Positions 44,153 through 56,500 of a stretch of DNA of 64,000 nt are shown piece by piece; position 1 is the stretch's first letter; every line of letters begins with the position of its first letter. The translations under genes and the position numbers were made by a program. Under the pieces are notes generated by a model. The model saw only the letters and a list, made by a program, of their open reading frames with translations, was not told the origin of the DNA and searched no databases. The DNA is from Tricholomella constricta (taxonomy: Eukaryota; Basidiomycota; Agaricomycetes; Agaricales; Lyophyllaceae): the NCBI GenBank assembly GCA_013368375.1, contig JAACJP010000002.1:372001-436000 (forward strand), in the 5' to 3' direction.

Positions 44153-47100
44153 ATGCCATATAGATCTATAGAAGCACTCGTGGAAGAAAGTGTTGCAAAG
44201 CTTGAGTGCGTGATATCTCCTTGAACACATTGGCCAGCACTCATACATAGCTGTGTTGGGCAGAGCAATCTCAGAACGTCGGAATGTCTTGCTTCGCGAA
44301 ATGCACCAAATGATACGACGAAGACATGACCTCGGATCTGTTTCGAGCATCAACCATGATGACGAGGAGGACCTGCAGGTGTTTCTGCAGCGGTTCACAA
44401 TGTCGAGAGACAAGTACGCCACCGGCTTCATTACAATTCTTTCCTCGTGTAATTAACCCTTTACGAAGCCCAGAAGTAGGTAGCATAATCACTCTTAGCG
44501 ATAAAGAGTTATTTCTCCTCCCGTCTCGTGAAGATAGCGATGTATCGCACAGATCTCCGTCGTCGAAGGGCAAGCCTCCATCCGACAGGATAATGCGTGG
44601 TCGTCAGAGAGTAGAAGCCCCGGCCTCGCCGAAAATGCACGCAGAGTCCTCACAACTGGCGTCATCTCTTCATGGGTCGCCTTCAGCGACAACAATGGAC
44701 GAAGCCACCGATGTCGTGTCCAATGCACCTCGACTGTCGACTCCGCCACAGCAGGGATCTGTTGAAAGGGACGACGAGCTTGACCTTTTCAGGAAATCGC
44801 CACCGGCCCGTGCGCAATCAAGACATCCCTCACACCCTCCTCATAAGGACGCGTACGCGATCGCGGAGGCTTTCCTCGATTCGAGGTCAGTATCTCCTGC
44901 GAAGGACCTCTCACGACAGACCGAACCGGTAATCTTCACGGAAGAGCAAGTCGCCGTTGTCATCCTTCCGTCAGAAAAGGATACTAGCGGAGAGGGTCAG
45001 GAGGAAGCCGTGAATGCTTCCGGAACAAAGCCTATAGAAGCAGCGTCGCAAATGGGTGTCGATGTGCCATTCGTCAACGCTTTGAACCCTCAAAATCTGG
45101 TCATATCGCATGCTATGCAGGACGCGATCATGACCGACGAAAGTGAAACCATCGAAACTCATGCGCTCGCGGGCGAAGTGCCTTCTTCGACCCAGATCGT
45201 TGCACCGTTACCTGGAACATCTTCGCTTCCACACTATTCCTTCTTGCCTGCAGTGCCAACTCCCACGAAACGACCCGTCATTGTCCTTTCGTCACAGTCT
45301 TCTGGAGTCCCCGAACCTGATTATGTCTTTAGAGAGTCTCTGCCTCCACAATCACAGCCGCCGCCCCCAACTCCTACGGCACCCCTCCAACGTCAACACC
45401 AGTTTAAGCCGGAGTTTACTCTTCCTCCCCTCAGAGCTATCCAGCCCGAATACACTCGGAAGTCGAAGTCCGTCAAGCGCAAACGGGAAGGTAGTAGCAG
45501 GAGAGAGAACGGCGACTGGGCTCCTCTGGGTTTAAACAAATGGGCCGCCACTGTCAACGCGAATCCTGTTTGGAAAAAGGTTGCTCGTGCAAGCAAATGC
45601 TTAAGCACTCGGGAATGGGCGGTATGTTTGCTGGTTTGCTTCAATTAGCTCTAGATTCAAATGAGAACCAGATTGCCATGTCAGAACTACGGTTGACGCG
45701 GGCCATAGATCGGATCGAGAGCCTGAAACGGGAAGGCCGATGGAGCTTTAGGCAACCCAAGAAACAGAGGGCCATTGGTGGCGTACTGAAGACACACTGG
45801 GACCATCTAATGGATGAAATGGTTCGTCGAATCTCCCATTCCTCGGATCTCCAGTCTCATTAAAACGCAGAAATGGATGCGCGTCGACTTTCGAGAGGAG
45901 AGGAAATGGAAGATTGCCCTGGCTTACAACCTCTCAACTGCTGTCCTCGATTGGCACACGGCTGGTACTATGGAGATTCGCGTAGCGAAAGGAATCTGCG
46001 TCCGCTGGAGACGGACTATTCCCGGAGATCAAGCCAACGATATGGTAGTCGATGACGATGTCAACCTTGACTCCAGTGCCGACCAGGCAGACATGGAAGT
46101 TGACGAATTCGAGGAGAGCCAACAGCAACACTCTACCTCCTTACTGGGCGTTGATTACGGCTCCGATGATGATGAAGACGATGATGGCGATGATGACCAA
46201 GACAAAGACTCACAAAACGTCGTCAATGCGCTTGAACCAAGCACATTAATTGAAGACGCGCTCGAGGATGCCAGCAAGCCAGATGAACCCCAGGTTGATG
46301 GTTCTCAGAATAAAATTCAGCCGAAGACGGAAGAGGTGGAGGTCACGTTAGCCTTGGTCAACCCTGAGCCTGGTGTTGAGGCACGGGGAGATGAGGCCAG
46401 TACGGCGATGGTTGTCGATGAAGCGAAGCCGGACGCCTTCTCGGGGCTCAAGGCAACATCGAACGATCCCGTCCTTGCATCCCAGCCTACCCCGTCATCC
46501 AACAGCGGTGACACTGAACACTCTTCCTCTACCAAATCAGCAACGAAGTTGAACATCTACGCTCCATTCCGTGAAATTATTGCTTATTCGGAGGACGATA
46601 AACTTTTCCTTGACCTGGAAGAGTTTGATATGTCCAAACTTGACGCTCTTGACGCAAATATTTCCGACGACGCCCCACTACCCCCGCCTGACCTAACAGC
46701 TATATTTCCTGACTTGCAAATTCTGACGCTATTCGACCCTACTCCAGTCGTGCAACCTGTTTCTGATGGAAAGAAGCGCTCCGACAAGAGAGCCGACCGC
46801 GATGACCCGACCAAACGCCCCGATGATATTTTATATACTAGGCTGTACCCTACAGGAGATTTTATGATGACCAAACCTACTCTCATAGGCCCTCTCCGTC
46901 CTTCGAAGAACTGGAAAAATGGCCAATGGTTGCTTGATGAAACACCTGTTGCGCCTGAGACGGACGTTGCAATGAAAATATCAGATGACAACGTGAGCGG
47001 TATGTCCTTCCTTCTACAAATTGAGATACCTCACTGAATAGCCTGGCACAGAATTATTTGACAGCAGATCCAGTAGCGCACCTTCCGTCATGATTGCCAT

Positions 47101-48517
47101 GCAGATGCAGGCAGCATTTTTGAAAGATAAGGATAACCGCAAGCGTGGCGCCGATCACCTTTGGAGCAACGCCGATGATATACTTCTCAAATCCTTCATT
47201 GACAAGTATCCGAACAATTGGGCGCTAATCTCGGAATGCTTCAACGCTTCCCGTCTTACGATCTCTACCGACAAGCGCACCCCTCGCGACTGCTTAGATC
47301 GCTGGAGGGATAAATGGGGTCCCGAGCTTCGGCGCCCAACTGACGCTCCTTCCATGGTTGATGCCACGCCACCTCCAAACTCTAGCCAGATGACCACTCG
47401 TGGTGTCAAGCGCCTCGCGAGCGCGAGCGTTTCAAGCACGACCCCAATCGGGATGGCTACTGGAAGCGAGCCAAGAAAAAGGCGCCGACATCTGTTAGTG
47501 CAAGAAACAATTCGAAAGGCTGGTAAAAAGAGAGCGGAGGCATTACAGAAGATACAGGGTAAGCTACTCTACGGCCTTATCACAATACACAATTAAACGA
47601 CATATTTTTGTCTTAGCTGCCCAGCGAAAGCCACCAGCTATACACGAGACTCATGCCCAATATAGCAAACTCCCCAAGCGCACCCCTGCGGAACTCAGTC
47701 GAGTGAAAGCGGAGAAAGAAGCTCGTGAACTTCAAGAAATCCAGCAAGCTCGCAAGAGGCAGGAGGAGCTCAATCGGCAGACTATGATGAACCGCATGAT
47801 GGCGAACGGGGCAGTTCCGGTTGGTTTCATTCTCGAAAGATCTGCCGCAGAAAACAGCAGTCTGACTCCAAGCAGCAGCAGCAGGCCATGCAACAGCAGC
47901 AGCAGCAGCAGCAACAGCCGCAGGTGGTGACGGCTATGCAACGCCCAGTCGGAGCAGGTATCCCGCCGCCTTCTCAGGTGGTCCCGCCAATACGAAGTCA
48001 AGTAAACATATCACAGCAGCAAAGGACGAATACGCCTTCCTTGCAGAGCGGACCACGATCAGCGCAGCATATGCTTCAAGCACACCAAGCTCGCGCCGCG
48101 CAGCATCATCAGCAAGCTCAAGTGCATGCACTAGCCCAGGCGCAAAGCCAAATTCAAAACAATGCCACCGCCGTGAACGGCAATGTGCAAGTGAATAATC
48201 CACACATGTCGCCACCGTATGCTACTCGGGATGTCACGTCGTCGCCCGCGCATGTTTCACCCCCGCTCAACTCGGCAGTTCCCTCGACTGTCAATTCTCC
48301 TAGACCACCATCTGCACAAGCCCATCAGCTACTGCAAGTTCCCGGAAATGCTGGAACGCGGGGTGGGTACTACTTGCCGAACGTTCCCAACGTACAAGGA
48401 TATACAACGGTGGAACAGATTCACACCGCTCTTCGGCTTCAACACCAACATGTAAGCTCCTTCGATGTTTGCGCAACGTCAGCTAACCCATCGGAATAGC
48501 AGCAGCAACAGCAGGCT

Positions 48518-48549
<32 letters not shown>

Positions 48550-48595
48550 ACAACAAGCGCAGCAACCACTGAACGCTTTTCCTCACCCATCGTAA
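44153..48595 (+). CDS. EAF1: Eaf1/Vid21, scaffold of the NuA4 histone acetyltransferase complex, about 1343 aa
   Basis: Nine exons: 44153-44205, 44264-44413, 44469-45621, 45672-45821, 45871-46999, 47052-47558, 47617-47819, 47861-48451 and 48500-48595. An N-terminal helix (SIEALVEESVAKLEAISERRN) is followed by disorder. The HSA domain lies near 485-550 (THWDHLMDEMKWMRVDFREE, AVLDWH) and binds actin and Arp4. A SANT/Myb domain lies near 913-960 (LWSNADDILLKSFIDKYPNN, SECFNAS). The end is Gln-rich. Eaf1 is the assembly platform unique to NuA4, so this protein should tie acetylation of H4 and H2A.Z to transcription. The 41-bp intron before exon 8 ends in AACAGCAG, so its acceptor (47858 or 47861) is ambiguous by three bases. 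Confidence 0.92.
47873..48560 (+). repeat. CAG/CAA tracts encoding the poly-Gln end of Eaf1
   Basis: CAG-rich stretches at about 47872-47930 and 48500-48560 encode runs of nine or more Gln in exon 8 and about nineteen with one Ala in exon 9. Tracts mix CAG and CAA codons in the second block, while the first is nearly pure CAG and so more prone to slip. Confidence 0.85.
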
Positions 48596-49029
48596 AGAAC
48601 GTCCAACCTGTCAGCCAAGTACCTCCAAGAGTCCAAGTCTCTCGAAGTGGCAGGTCGGCAATGCCGGCGATCGTGACGGTTGGATATGGCCGTGCATGTG
48701 ACTCGATTAGTGTGATTGATGGTTGACGAGGGCCAAAGGGGGAAAGTCTCGGCGCCGTAATATACCGGAATAGGCATAGCATCTAAATAATAGATTCGCG
48801 ACTTGTCTCTCTCCCTTTTCATCTGTGCGCCCACCTTGACACGTCTATAGTCACTCTTCTTCTCTTCCCCTTTCACCGTCCTTGCTGGTTACAGCTAACA
48901 AACGTGCCAGCTGTAGCGTGGGCGCTATTGTAGTATCCATTGGTGAGCGGCACGTCAAGTCCTCGTGTTCAACATTTTACTTACTTACCTGCAACGAAAA
49001 GCCCGCTCTTTCTCTAGTTTTATTCCATC
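48596..49029. other. intergenic between EAF1 and the GH5 gene
   Basis: About 430 bp with no coding feature I can support. The ORFs on the reverse strand here are the shadow of poly-Gln codons and lack motif. A CT-rich stretch precedes the GH5 start codon (TTTCTCTAGTTTTATTCC). Confidence 0.4.
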
Positions 49030-51891
49030 ATGGCTTCCACCGTTCAAGGCAATGTCAACTACGACCGCCTGCCACTGACTGGCGACGATACCCCCTCCAA
49101 CGCTCTCTACAACGCCCCGCCGTCGCCAGACCCCAATATCACCTCTTTTCATACCCCGCAGACAAACCCAGCTGATCTTGGCGTTGATTCAGCTGGGTAT
49201 CCCGCTGGCGCCGCCCCTCCCCGCTTTCTGGGTGCCGCCCTTTACGACGAAGGCGGTCCTCAAGTTCGCAATTCCTACGCTTCCTCTCATAATGAAAATC
49301 CCTCCGGAGGCGGCTCAGAATACAACGGATCTGTATACGCACTCAACGATACCCTTGGCGCAACCCCTCTTACACATGGTCCCTACGCTGGTGCTTATAG
49401 AGATGACCCTTACGCCTCAGAGCAAGGCGGTGTCCCGATGTCTCCTCTAGGTCGGTCCCAGAACAGGTTAATGGAGGAAAAACGCGCTGCCTATGCTCCT
49501 CCACGTGCAAAATCAAAGCGCAAAGTCATCATTCTTGCCATACTTGCTGCCCTTATCCTCCTTATCCTCGCCGTCGTCATCCCCGTGTATTTTGCCATCA
49601 TCAAACCCAACAGCAACAAAAGTTCTTCCTCTCCTGATTCCGATAAGTCGGAAAGTGGGACTGCGAAACCAACGAGTACAGGGAAACCTCCCGTGGCTGC
49701 TGTTGTGACGGGAAGCGACGGAAGCAAGATTACAATGGAGGATGGTACCACCTTCACCTACAACAACCCCTTCGGCGGCTATTGGTATTGGGACGAGAAC
49801 GATCCTTTCAACAACGGCGCGAGGGCTCAGTCGTGGTCGCCGGCTTTGAATGAGACGTTTAAATATGGGATCGACAAAATTCGCGGGTACGTTATCATTT
49901 ACTATGCGTCTGTCATCCTTCTGATAATTGTAACAGAGTCAACATTGGTGGATGGTTGAATACCGAGCCTGTGAGTATTCTCGCCACTGCTATCTTCTTC
50001 GCGCTCTTATTCTATCTATTTTTCTCAGTTTATGCAAGTTTCACATATCTGCTCTCAAAGAACAAAGTCTAAGTGTTTGCGGGCTCTCTCTTTTTTCTTT
50101 ATTTTAGCTCCCCAGCCCTTTTCGAACCATATTTGAAGAACGCAGAGCCAGCGGTCGACGAATGGACTCTCAGTGAAGCTATGAGAGCTGACACTTCGAA
50201 TGGAGGCATCAAACAATTGGAGGATCATTACAAGACTTTCATTGTGCGTCTATCCTTGCACATCCTGTGCTTCTGTCACTGATCATTCTCTTCTTCACTC
50301 AGACCGAGAAAGACTTTGCAGACATCGCGGGAGCTGGCCTGAATTATATCCGGATTCCCATTGCATATTGGGCGATAGAGGTTCGTGATAACGAACCATT
50401 TCTGGAGAAAACATCTTGGACGTAAGTCTAGATAGCTTTTTGAAGCTCTTACTTGGCTTTATTCACTCTACTTTACTTTAAGATACTTCCTGAAATCCAT
50501 CAAATGGGCACGCAAATACGGACTGCGTATCAATCTCGATCTCCACGCCATACCTGGAAGTCAAAACGGATGGAATCACTCTGGCCGTCTGGGAACAGTT
50601 AACTTCCTGAACGGACCCATGGGCTACGCCAATGCCCAGCGAGCCCTCGACTACATCCGCATTCTCGCAGAGTTCATCTCGCAACCGCAGTACAAAGATG
50701 TTGTGACCATGTTTGGAATTCTCAACGAACCGCAAGGATCTGTCGTCGGCCAGGATGCTCTATCCAGATTGTATGTTTCTATACTCCCAGGTCACTGGTT
50801 CGCGCTCATGCTGATGAATGTACAGTTATCTTGAAGCCTACAATATTATCCGCCAGGCTGGAGGTACCGGTGAAAGCAACGGCCCATGGGTATCTCTCCA
50901 CGATGGCTTCATTCCTCGCAACCAATGGGCCAACGTCTTCCCCAACGCTGATCGCGTGACACTCGATACCCATCCATACATGTGTTTCGGCCAGCAATCC
51001 GACGCTCCGATGTCCTCGTACCGCAACACGCCCTGCACCGCATGGGGTTCAGCCGTTAACGCTTCCATGGCTGCCTTCGGGTTGAGCAATGCTGGAGAGT
51101 TCAGTAACGCTGTGACGGACTGTGGATTATGGCTTAATGGCGTTAATCTCGGCACGAGATACGAGGGGACATACCCTGGCTCAGGTGCTCGTGTGGGCAG
51201 TTGTACAACCTGGACAGATTGGCAAAATTACGACACTGCCACGATAGGCGCTATCAAGAACTTTGCGTTGGCCAGCATGGACGCGCTCCAGGTACTGCTA
51301 GTCCGCACAGGCCATCTATTTTTGTGATTAACTCGTTCACCACAGGACTACTTCTTCTGGACTTGGAAAATTGGAAACTCGAGCGTATCTGGAAAGGTTG
51401 AGACCCCAGCGTGGTCATATCAACTCGGGCTTGAGCAGGGGTGGATGCCTAAAGATCCCCGTGAGGCGCAAGGTTTCTGCGGAGACACAAACCCATGGAC
51501 GCCCCCTCTCAAGGCGTGGCAAACCGGGGGCGCCGGCGCTGGTAACATCCCCGCGAGTGTCTCTGCTGATCTTGCTTGGCCGCCTCCGGTCATCAGTAAC
51601 GGCGGTCCGATCGCTTCCCTTCCCGCCTACACCCCCACCGGCACCCTTATCACTCTTCCGGCTCCTACCTTCACCCGTTCCAGCGGCTCCACTGCTACTG
51701 CCACCGTGGACGTGGGCAATGGATGGGCCAACCCCGCTGATTCTGATGGCATGTTTGTCGCTGCAGCGTCCTGCAGTTATCTCGACCCGTGGATAGGCCC
51801 AGCTGCGGCTCCCCCCTCACCCTTGTGTGCTGGAGCGCGCCGCCGGTACGAACCCCGTGAGCCCATGATTACGCCCGCTCCTTTCTCATAG
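49030..51891 (+). CDS. membrane-anchored exo-beta-1,3-glucanase, GH5 family (subfamily 9 type), about 816 aa
   Basis: Eight exons: 49030-49886, 49937-49970, 50029-50033 (5 nt), 50108-50243, 50303-50421, 50483-50770, 50826-51291 and 51346-51891. A 160-residue disordered cytosolic start precedes KSKRKVIILAILAALILLIL, a type II signal-anchor helix, then a Ser-rich stalk and the TIM barrel outside the membrane. VNIGGWLNTEP, RIPIAYWAIE and NLDLHAIPGSQNGW are family motifs; the acid/base Glu is in GILNEPQ (near 463) and the nucleophile Glu in AGEFSNAVTDC (near 569). It trims glucose from beta-1,3-glucan ends, for wall remodelling. The 5-nt exon (TTTAT) restores EPFISPALFEPY and is followed by a GC donor. 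Confidence 0.92.
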
Positions 51892-52209
51892 CATGATTCC
51901 GTCGACGCCCTTTTGTCGGCTTGTGCGAGGCATGGACATATGCCGTCTGCTTTCTGTATGTATTGGATTTGATCGTTGGACTTCTCGTACATTTGCTATG
52001 GATCGACCACCTACACTCCCACTGCAATATTGTGTTCCAAATGGACCTCTGGACTACAAGCATCACACTTTCCTTACCACAACCTACTTTATCTTCCACC
52101 ACCGTTAATAATATACACCCCCCTTGCTGATGCACGTAATGCAGGCATCGAAATAATTTCTCGGGACTCGGTACAAATAGGTGGTAGCAATATATGGGTT
52201 GCGTGGACG
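51892..52209. other. 3' intergenic region between convergent genes
   Basis: About 320 bp between the GH5 stop and the stop of the reverse-strand IF1-like gene. It should hold both 3' UTRs; I see no other feature. Confidence 0.4.
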
Positions 52210-52545
52210 TCAATGCTCTCCGCTCGTGGACGCATAACGATCCTCCAAATCTTCTTGTCCCCCGAAACCCCCTTCAAATTCCCGCTCCGGCTGCTCCGCC
52301 GACGTTTTCGTGGCATCCTTTGCCTCCATCTCTTGACGAATGGCGGCTAGTTGAGCCTTTTCCTAGGGATGCTGTGCGTTGTCGGACTGCCGTAATGATC
52401 AGCCTGTAGACTCACCTTCTCTCGTATGTAGCGAGCCTCCTCGGCTTGCTCCTTGGATTTGAACGACTTGTCCTGTAGACGATCCAAAAATGGAGTATTA
52501 AACATGTGAGATGGTTCTCACCTGCGCTGTAGCTCCGGACGACAT
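52210..52545 (-). CDS. small helical protein resembling the F1-ATPase inhibitor IF1, 77 aa
   Basis: Three exons: 52545-52522, 52472-52416 and 52362-52210, with introns of 49 and 53 bp in phase 0. The core KSFKSKEQAEEARYIREKEK then AQLAAIRQEMEAK resembles the inhibitory helix and coiled coil of IF1/Inh1 (pattern F.kRE.A.E..y.r..E.eqL..L). IF1 blocks ATP hydrolysis by mitochondrial ATP synthase when the membrane potential falls. Unlike known IF1 precursors, it starts MSSGATAQD with no visible presequence. The tail is Gly/acidic (FEGGFGGQEDLED). The assignment is tentative; a cytosolic helical protein is the alternative. Confidence 0.5.
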
Positions 52546-52763
52546 TATGTAGATAATGCGATGGATATTATTTACTGACTGGGTGAATTGGTGGTGGGTG
52601 CTGAGCGCTGGGATCCGATCCCGATGTGACCTCCGAGACAGGTCCAGAGGTCTGAGTTGGCGTTCAACATGTACGTTCAATCGTCTCCATCCGTTGTTTT
52701 TCTCACTGGTCTTCGACGTTTCAATGCCGCTGGAGCGATTCTATAGACCTAGTAAGTATTGAC

Positions 52764-52952
52764 ATGTCTTCGAACCCTAGCAGCACACGTGAATCAAGTC
52801 ATTCCTTTGCAATGGATGTCAGCAGCTCCGTTACCTTAGGTCCGGGATTCCGTATACGACGTGGAGAGAGCGAGAGAAGACAGGAAACGCCTCCATCCTA
52901 TCTCGACACCTCACCATGCGGTACTGTACACCTGAGTGGTGAGCCTGAGTGA
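52764..52952 (+). CDS. possible small orphan gene, first exon only
   Basis: An ATG at 52764 opens a Ser-rich frame (MSSNPSSTRESSHSFAMDV) up to a stop at 52952. A clean candidate intron starts GTGAGCC within the last codons and ends CATGCAG near 52988, but the frame after it soon stops, so the gene model is not resolved. No family is recognised. Positions 53031-53518, up to the GH55 gene, hold one further ORF of unclear status and the GH55 promoter. Confidence 0.25.
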   Translation: MSSNPSSTRESSHSFAMDVSSSVTLGPGFRIRRGESERRQETPPSYLDTSPCGTVHLSGEPE

Positions 52953-53467
52953 GTTGATGTCTAATTCTCCGGGGTCGTTTCTCATGCAGTTCTCGTCCAT
53001 GGGTGAACTTGCACCAGGAAGTCACTGTCGATATTTTTTCACAGGCCATATGATCATTAAGTGCTGGTCTCGAGTTACAAAGTTGATCCCACTGCTACAC
53101 GCTGGCGCGACCACGCGCTACACCGTCCTCGTCGATCGGCATATCTTCCAGGAACCGAGGACCTCTCACACTGCAGGTGATTTCTTAGGATTCTTTTGCA
53201 TGCGAGAACTTAAAACGTTAGCCGTGGCGGAAAGTTTCGAACCAATTTCTTCAGTGTGGATTAGCTCTCGTCGACCGAACATCTGACGCAGCACCTGTGT
53301 CCGTGTCTTGAATCCTCGGGTGATTTGGTCTCCTATTTATACCCTATAGAGGCAGTGTATCCAAGGACACTTATCACGCGGGAGTGGACCACCTGGATGT
53401 TAATTCCAGTGTGAGCTTTTTATTCATGTCCCGGTATGGAGTTTCACGTCATCTCGAAACTCGCTGC

Positions 53468-53473
53468 TATAAA
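53468..53473 (+). promoter_or_regulatory. TATA box of the first GH55 gene
   Basis: TATAAA occurs 50 bp before the ATG at 53519, in the sequence CTGCTATAAAGCACGC. Spacing is plausible for a strongly expressed, inducible secreted enzyme. Confidence 0.45.
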
Positions 53474-53518
53474 GCACGCTTGGCATTATCAGCATGAACA
53501 ACTGCCAAGTTTGTTGAC

Positions 53519-56500
53519 ATGCATCTGCACTCTCTATCCCTCGTCCTTGGGATAATCCTTAGCGCCGTTTCGTTTGTTTTCGGGCTCGGCACATCTTGTA
53601 CTAGCCCCTTGGGAGCTGGCACTGCTGCGGCTGGAGATCCCTATTGGCTGGAGACAATTAAACATCAGGGGCTTGCGGCTTACAATTCGAATCCGGGCGG
53701 ATATCAAGTATTTAGGAATGTTAAGGTAGGTATCGTACCTCTTTTTGTTGACAATACTAACGTTTATTCCCTCTAGAATTTTGGTGCCAAGGGCGACGGA
53801 GTGACTGATGATACGGCAGCAATAAAGTATAATGCTTGTTCTGGGACGCGAAGAACAGGCAACTAACAAAGCCCCCTTTCTAGCGCGGCGATCACTGCAG
53901 GAAATCGATGCGGGGGCGGAAGTTGCCATTCATCCACGTACGGCTATTTTACTTCAGCATCGTGGCCTTCTTGACTGATGGTCTGGAATTCTCAATTTCA
54001 GAATAACACCAGCCATTGTATACTTCCCAAGAGGGTATGAGTTTGAAACTATACGAATAACTTAAACCTGATCATATTATCCACAGCACATACCTTGTTT
54101 CCGCTCCGATCATAGCATACTATTACACTCAACTCATCGGAGATGCCAAAGCACCACCTACTCTCCTTGCGGCGTCCTCCTTCAATGGAATAGCGGTTAT
54201 TGGTCCGTTCTTTCCTCCCGAGCTCAGGCGGCTCGTAGTCCGCTAAATCATCTGGTTCGGAATTTCTTAGATGCCGATCCCTACATCCCCGGAGGCGGTG
54301 GAGCTCAGTATTACACGAATCAGAACAACTTGTGAGTTCATTCCCTTATCTTGTCATTGACTTTCGATCTCATCGCCATGCTTTGGAATTAGTTTCCGTT
54401 CAGTGAGGAACTTCGTGATAGATGTGAGACGGTATGTCTAGCAAATAATTTTTGAATTTTCAACGTGAATCTACTGATCGCCAGTGTGCCTCCTGAGAAA
54501 TCTCAAGGGACTGGCTTGCACTGGCAAGTAGCACAAGCAACGTCCCTCATGAACATTGTCGTCGAAATGTCCACCGCGTCGAATACGGCCCATCAAGGCG
54601 AGCTTCTACGATGAATTTTTTGATATCGTCACTTAATTTTTCGTCAAGGTATCTGGATGGAAAATGGAAGGTATTGGTATATTCGATGAATTTAGTAATG
54701 ATAATCAATACCTTTAAATACAGCGGAGGGTTTATGGGGGATATGGTCTTCAACGGAGGTATGTTTACCGACGAGGTTCATTTAAATCCTTTATCTTACT
54801 CTGCGGCAGGGAAGTTCGGAATATGGGTCGGAAATCAACAGTGAGCACTCACTCTGCCGATCAACCCCATCTTGTGTGACACACTTTCTGTTTACTAGGT
54901 TTACAGTGAGGAACATCACCGTCAATAATGCCAATACGGGAATATACAGCTTGTGGAATTGGGGTAAATCATCACACAAATGCCGTACTGCCAAGTACCA
55001 ACGAACTGTAACACCCATTCTGAAGGCTGGACCTTTCAGGGCGTCAACATCAATAACTGCAAGGTCAGAATCTTTCACATCATTTCCACTATCTCTTTGA
55101 CACCACCAAAAGGTTGGGTTCGATTTGGCCACTGGTGGTACTACCCAATCGACGCAGGTAGTAAAAATATGACATTTATTGGCGGTAGCTCCTTCTAACA
55201 TACATATTACCAGAGTACCGGGGCTGAAGCCATCATCGATGCGACTATCACAAATACTCCAATTTTCGTTCGCACGTCACAGCCCAGTAACGGAAAACTC
55301 GCGGGGTCCATAGTTATCAACAACGCAAAGCTCAATAACGTCCCCACTGCCGTTGGCGTCGTCGGAGGCGCCGTTGTGCTTGCAGGTGGAACAACTACCA
55401 TATCATCCTGGGGTCAGGGCAACGTCTATACAGGTACAAACTCAGCTGCCAGGTTTACTCAAGGTAGTATCCATGCGGCAAATAAGCCGTCCGTATTGCT
55501 CGACAGCTCTGGGAAGATTTTCGGGAAGACACATCCTCAGTATGCTGCTTACGCAGTCTCGCAGTTCGTCAGCGTCAAGGACAATGGCGCCAAGGGAGAC
55601 GGAAGGACAGACGACACTTTGGCCCTCAAGGCGATCTTTAGCAAGGTATGTTATCATGTAGTACAGTGCTTCTCGGATTAACTTTGCTCCAACTTCTTGC
55701 AGTTTGCCGGATGCAAAATCATTTTCTTCGACGCTGGTACATATATCGTCTCGTCGACCATCACGATCCCTGCGGGGACCCAGATCGTAGGAGAGGCTTG
55801 GTCAGTCATCGCAGGGTCGGGTTCTGCGTTCAAGGACCAAGCAAGTCCTCAGGTGGTAGTGAAAGTAGGAGACACCAATTCGCAAGGCCTGGTCGAAATC
55901 ACAGATATGCTCTTCACAACAGTCGGTCCAGGTATCTCGGCATTTATACTTTGTAGTCCATATTACTGACCAGCTTTGTAGCTGCTGGCGCGATTGTGGT
56001 AGAATGGAACGTCAAGCAGCCCGCAGGACAGAATGGAGGGGCGGGAATGTGGGATACACACATCAGGTTTGTCTTTCTTACCGCCTCGTTATGGACGGAA
56101 TGTTCACTGCGTCGTTTCTAGACTTGGAGGCGGTATGAACTTCGGATTATCCGAATTCCTCATTATTATAACATCCTATCGTCGACAGCGGCCGGGACTA
56201 ACCTTGAGGCCTCCCAATGTCCTAGTAGTGGGTCCGGAGGATTTACTAACTGTTTCGCGGCTTTCCTTGCCCTTCATCTCACTCCGGCCTCGACCGCCTA
56301 TCTCGAGGTACGCACTTCATTTACGATCAGCGACCAATGTCTCACCTACGTGACTAGGGTGCTTGGGTTTGGCTCGCTGATCACGACCTTGACGGCGACG
56401 GTTCTTCGCAAATATCCCTTTATTCTGGACGTGGCATACTCTCCGAATCTGCTGGGCCTGTTTGGATGATTGGTACAGGTGAGCGTGCTATAAAGCTGCG

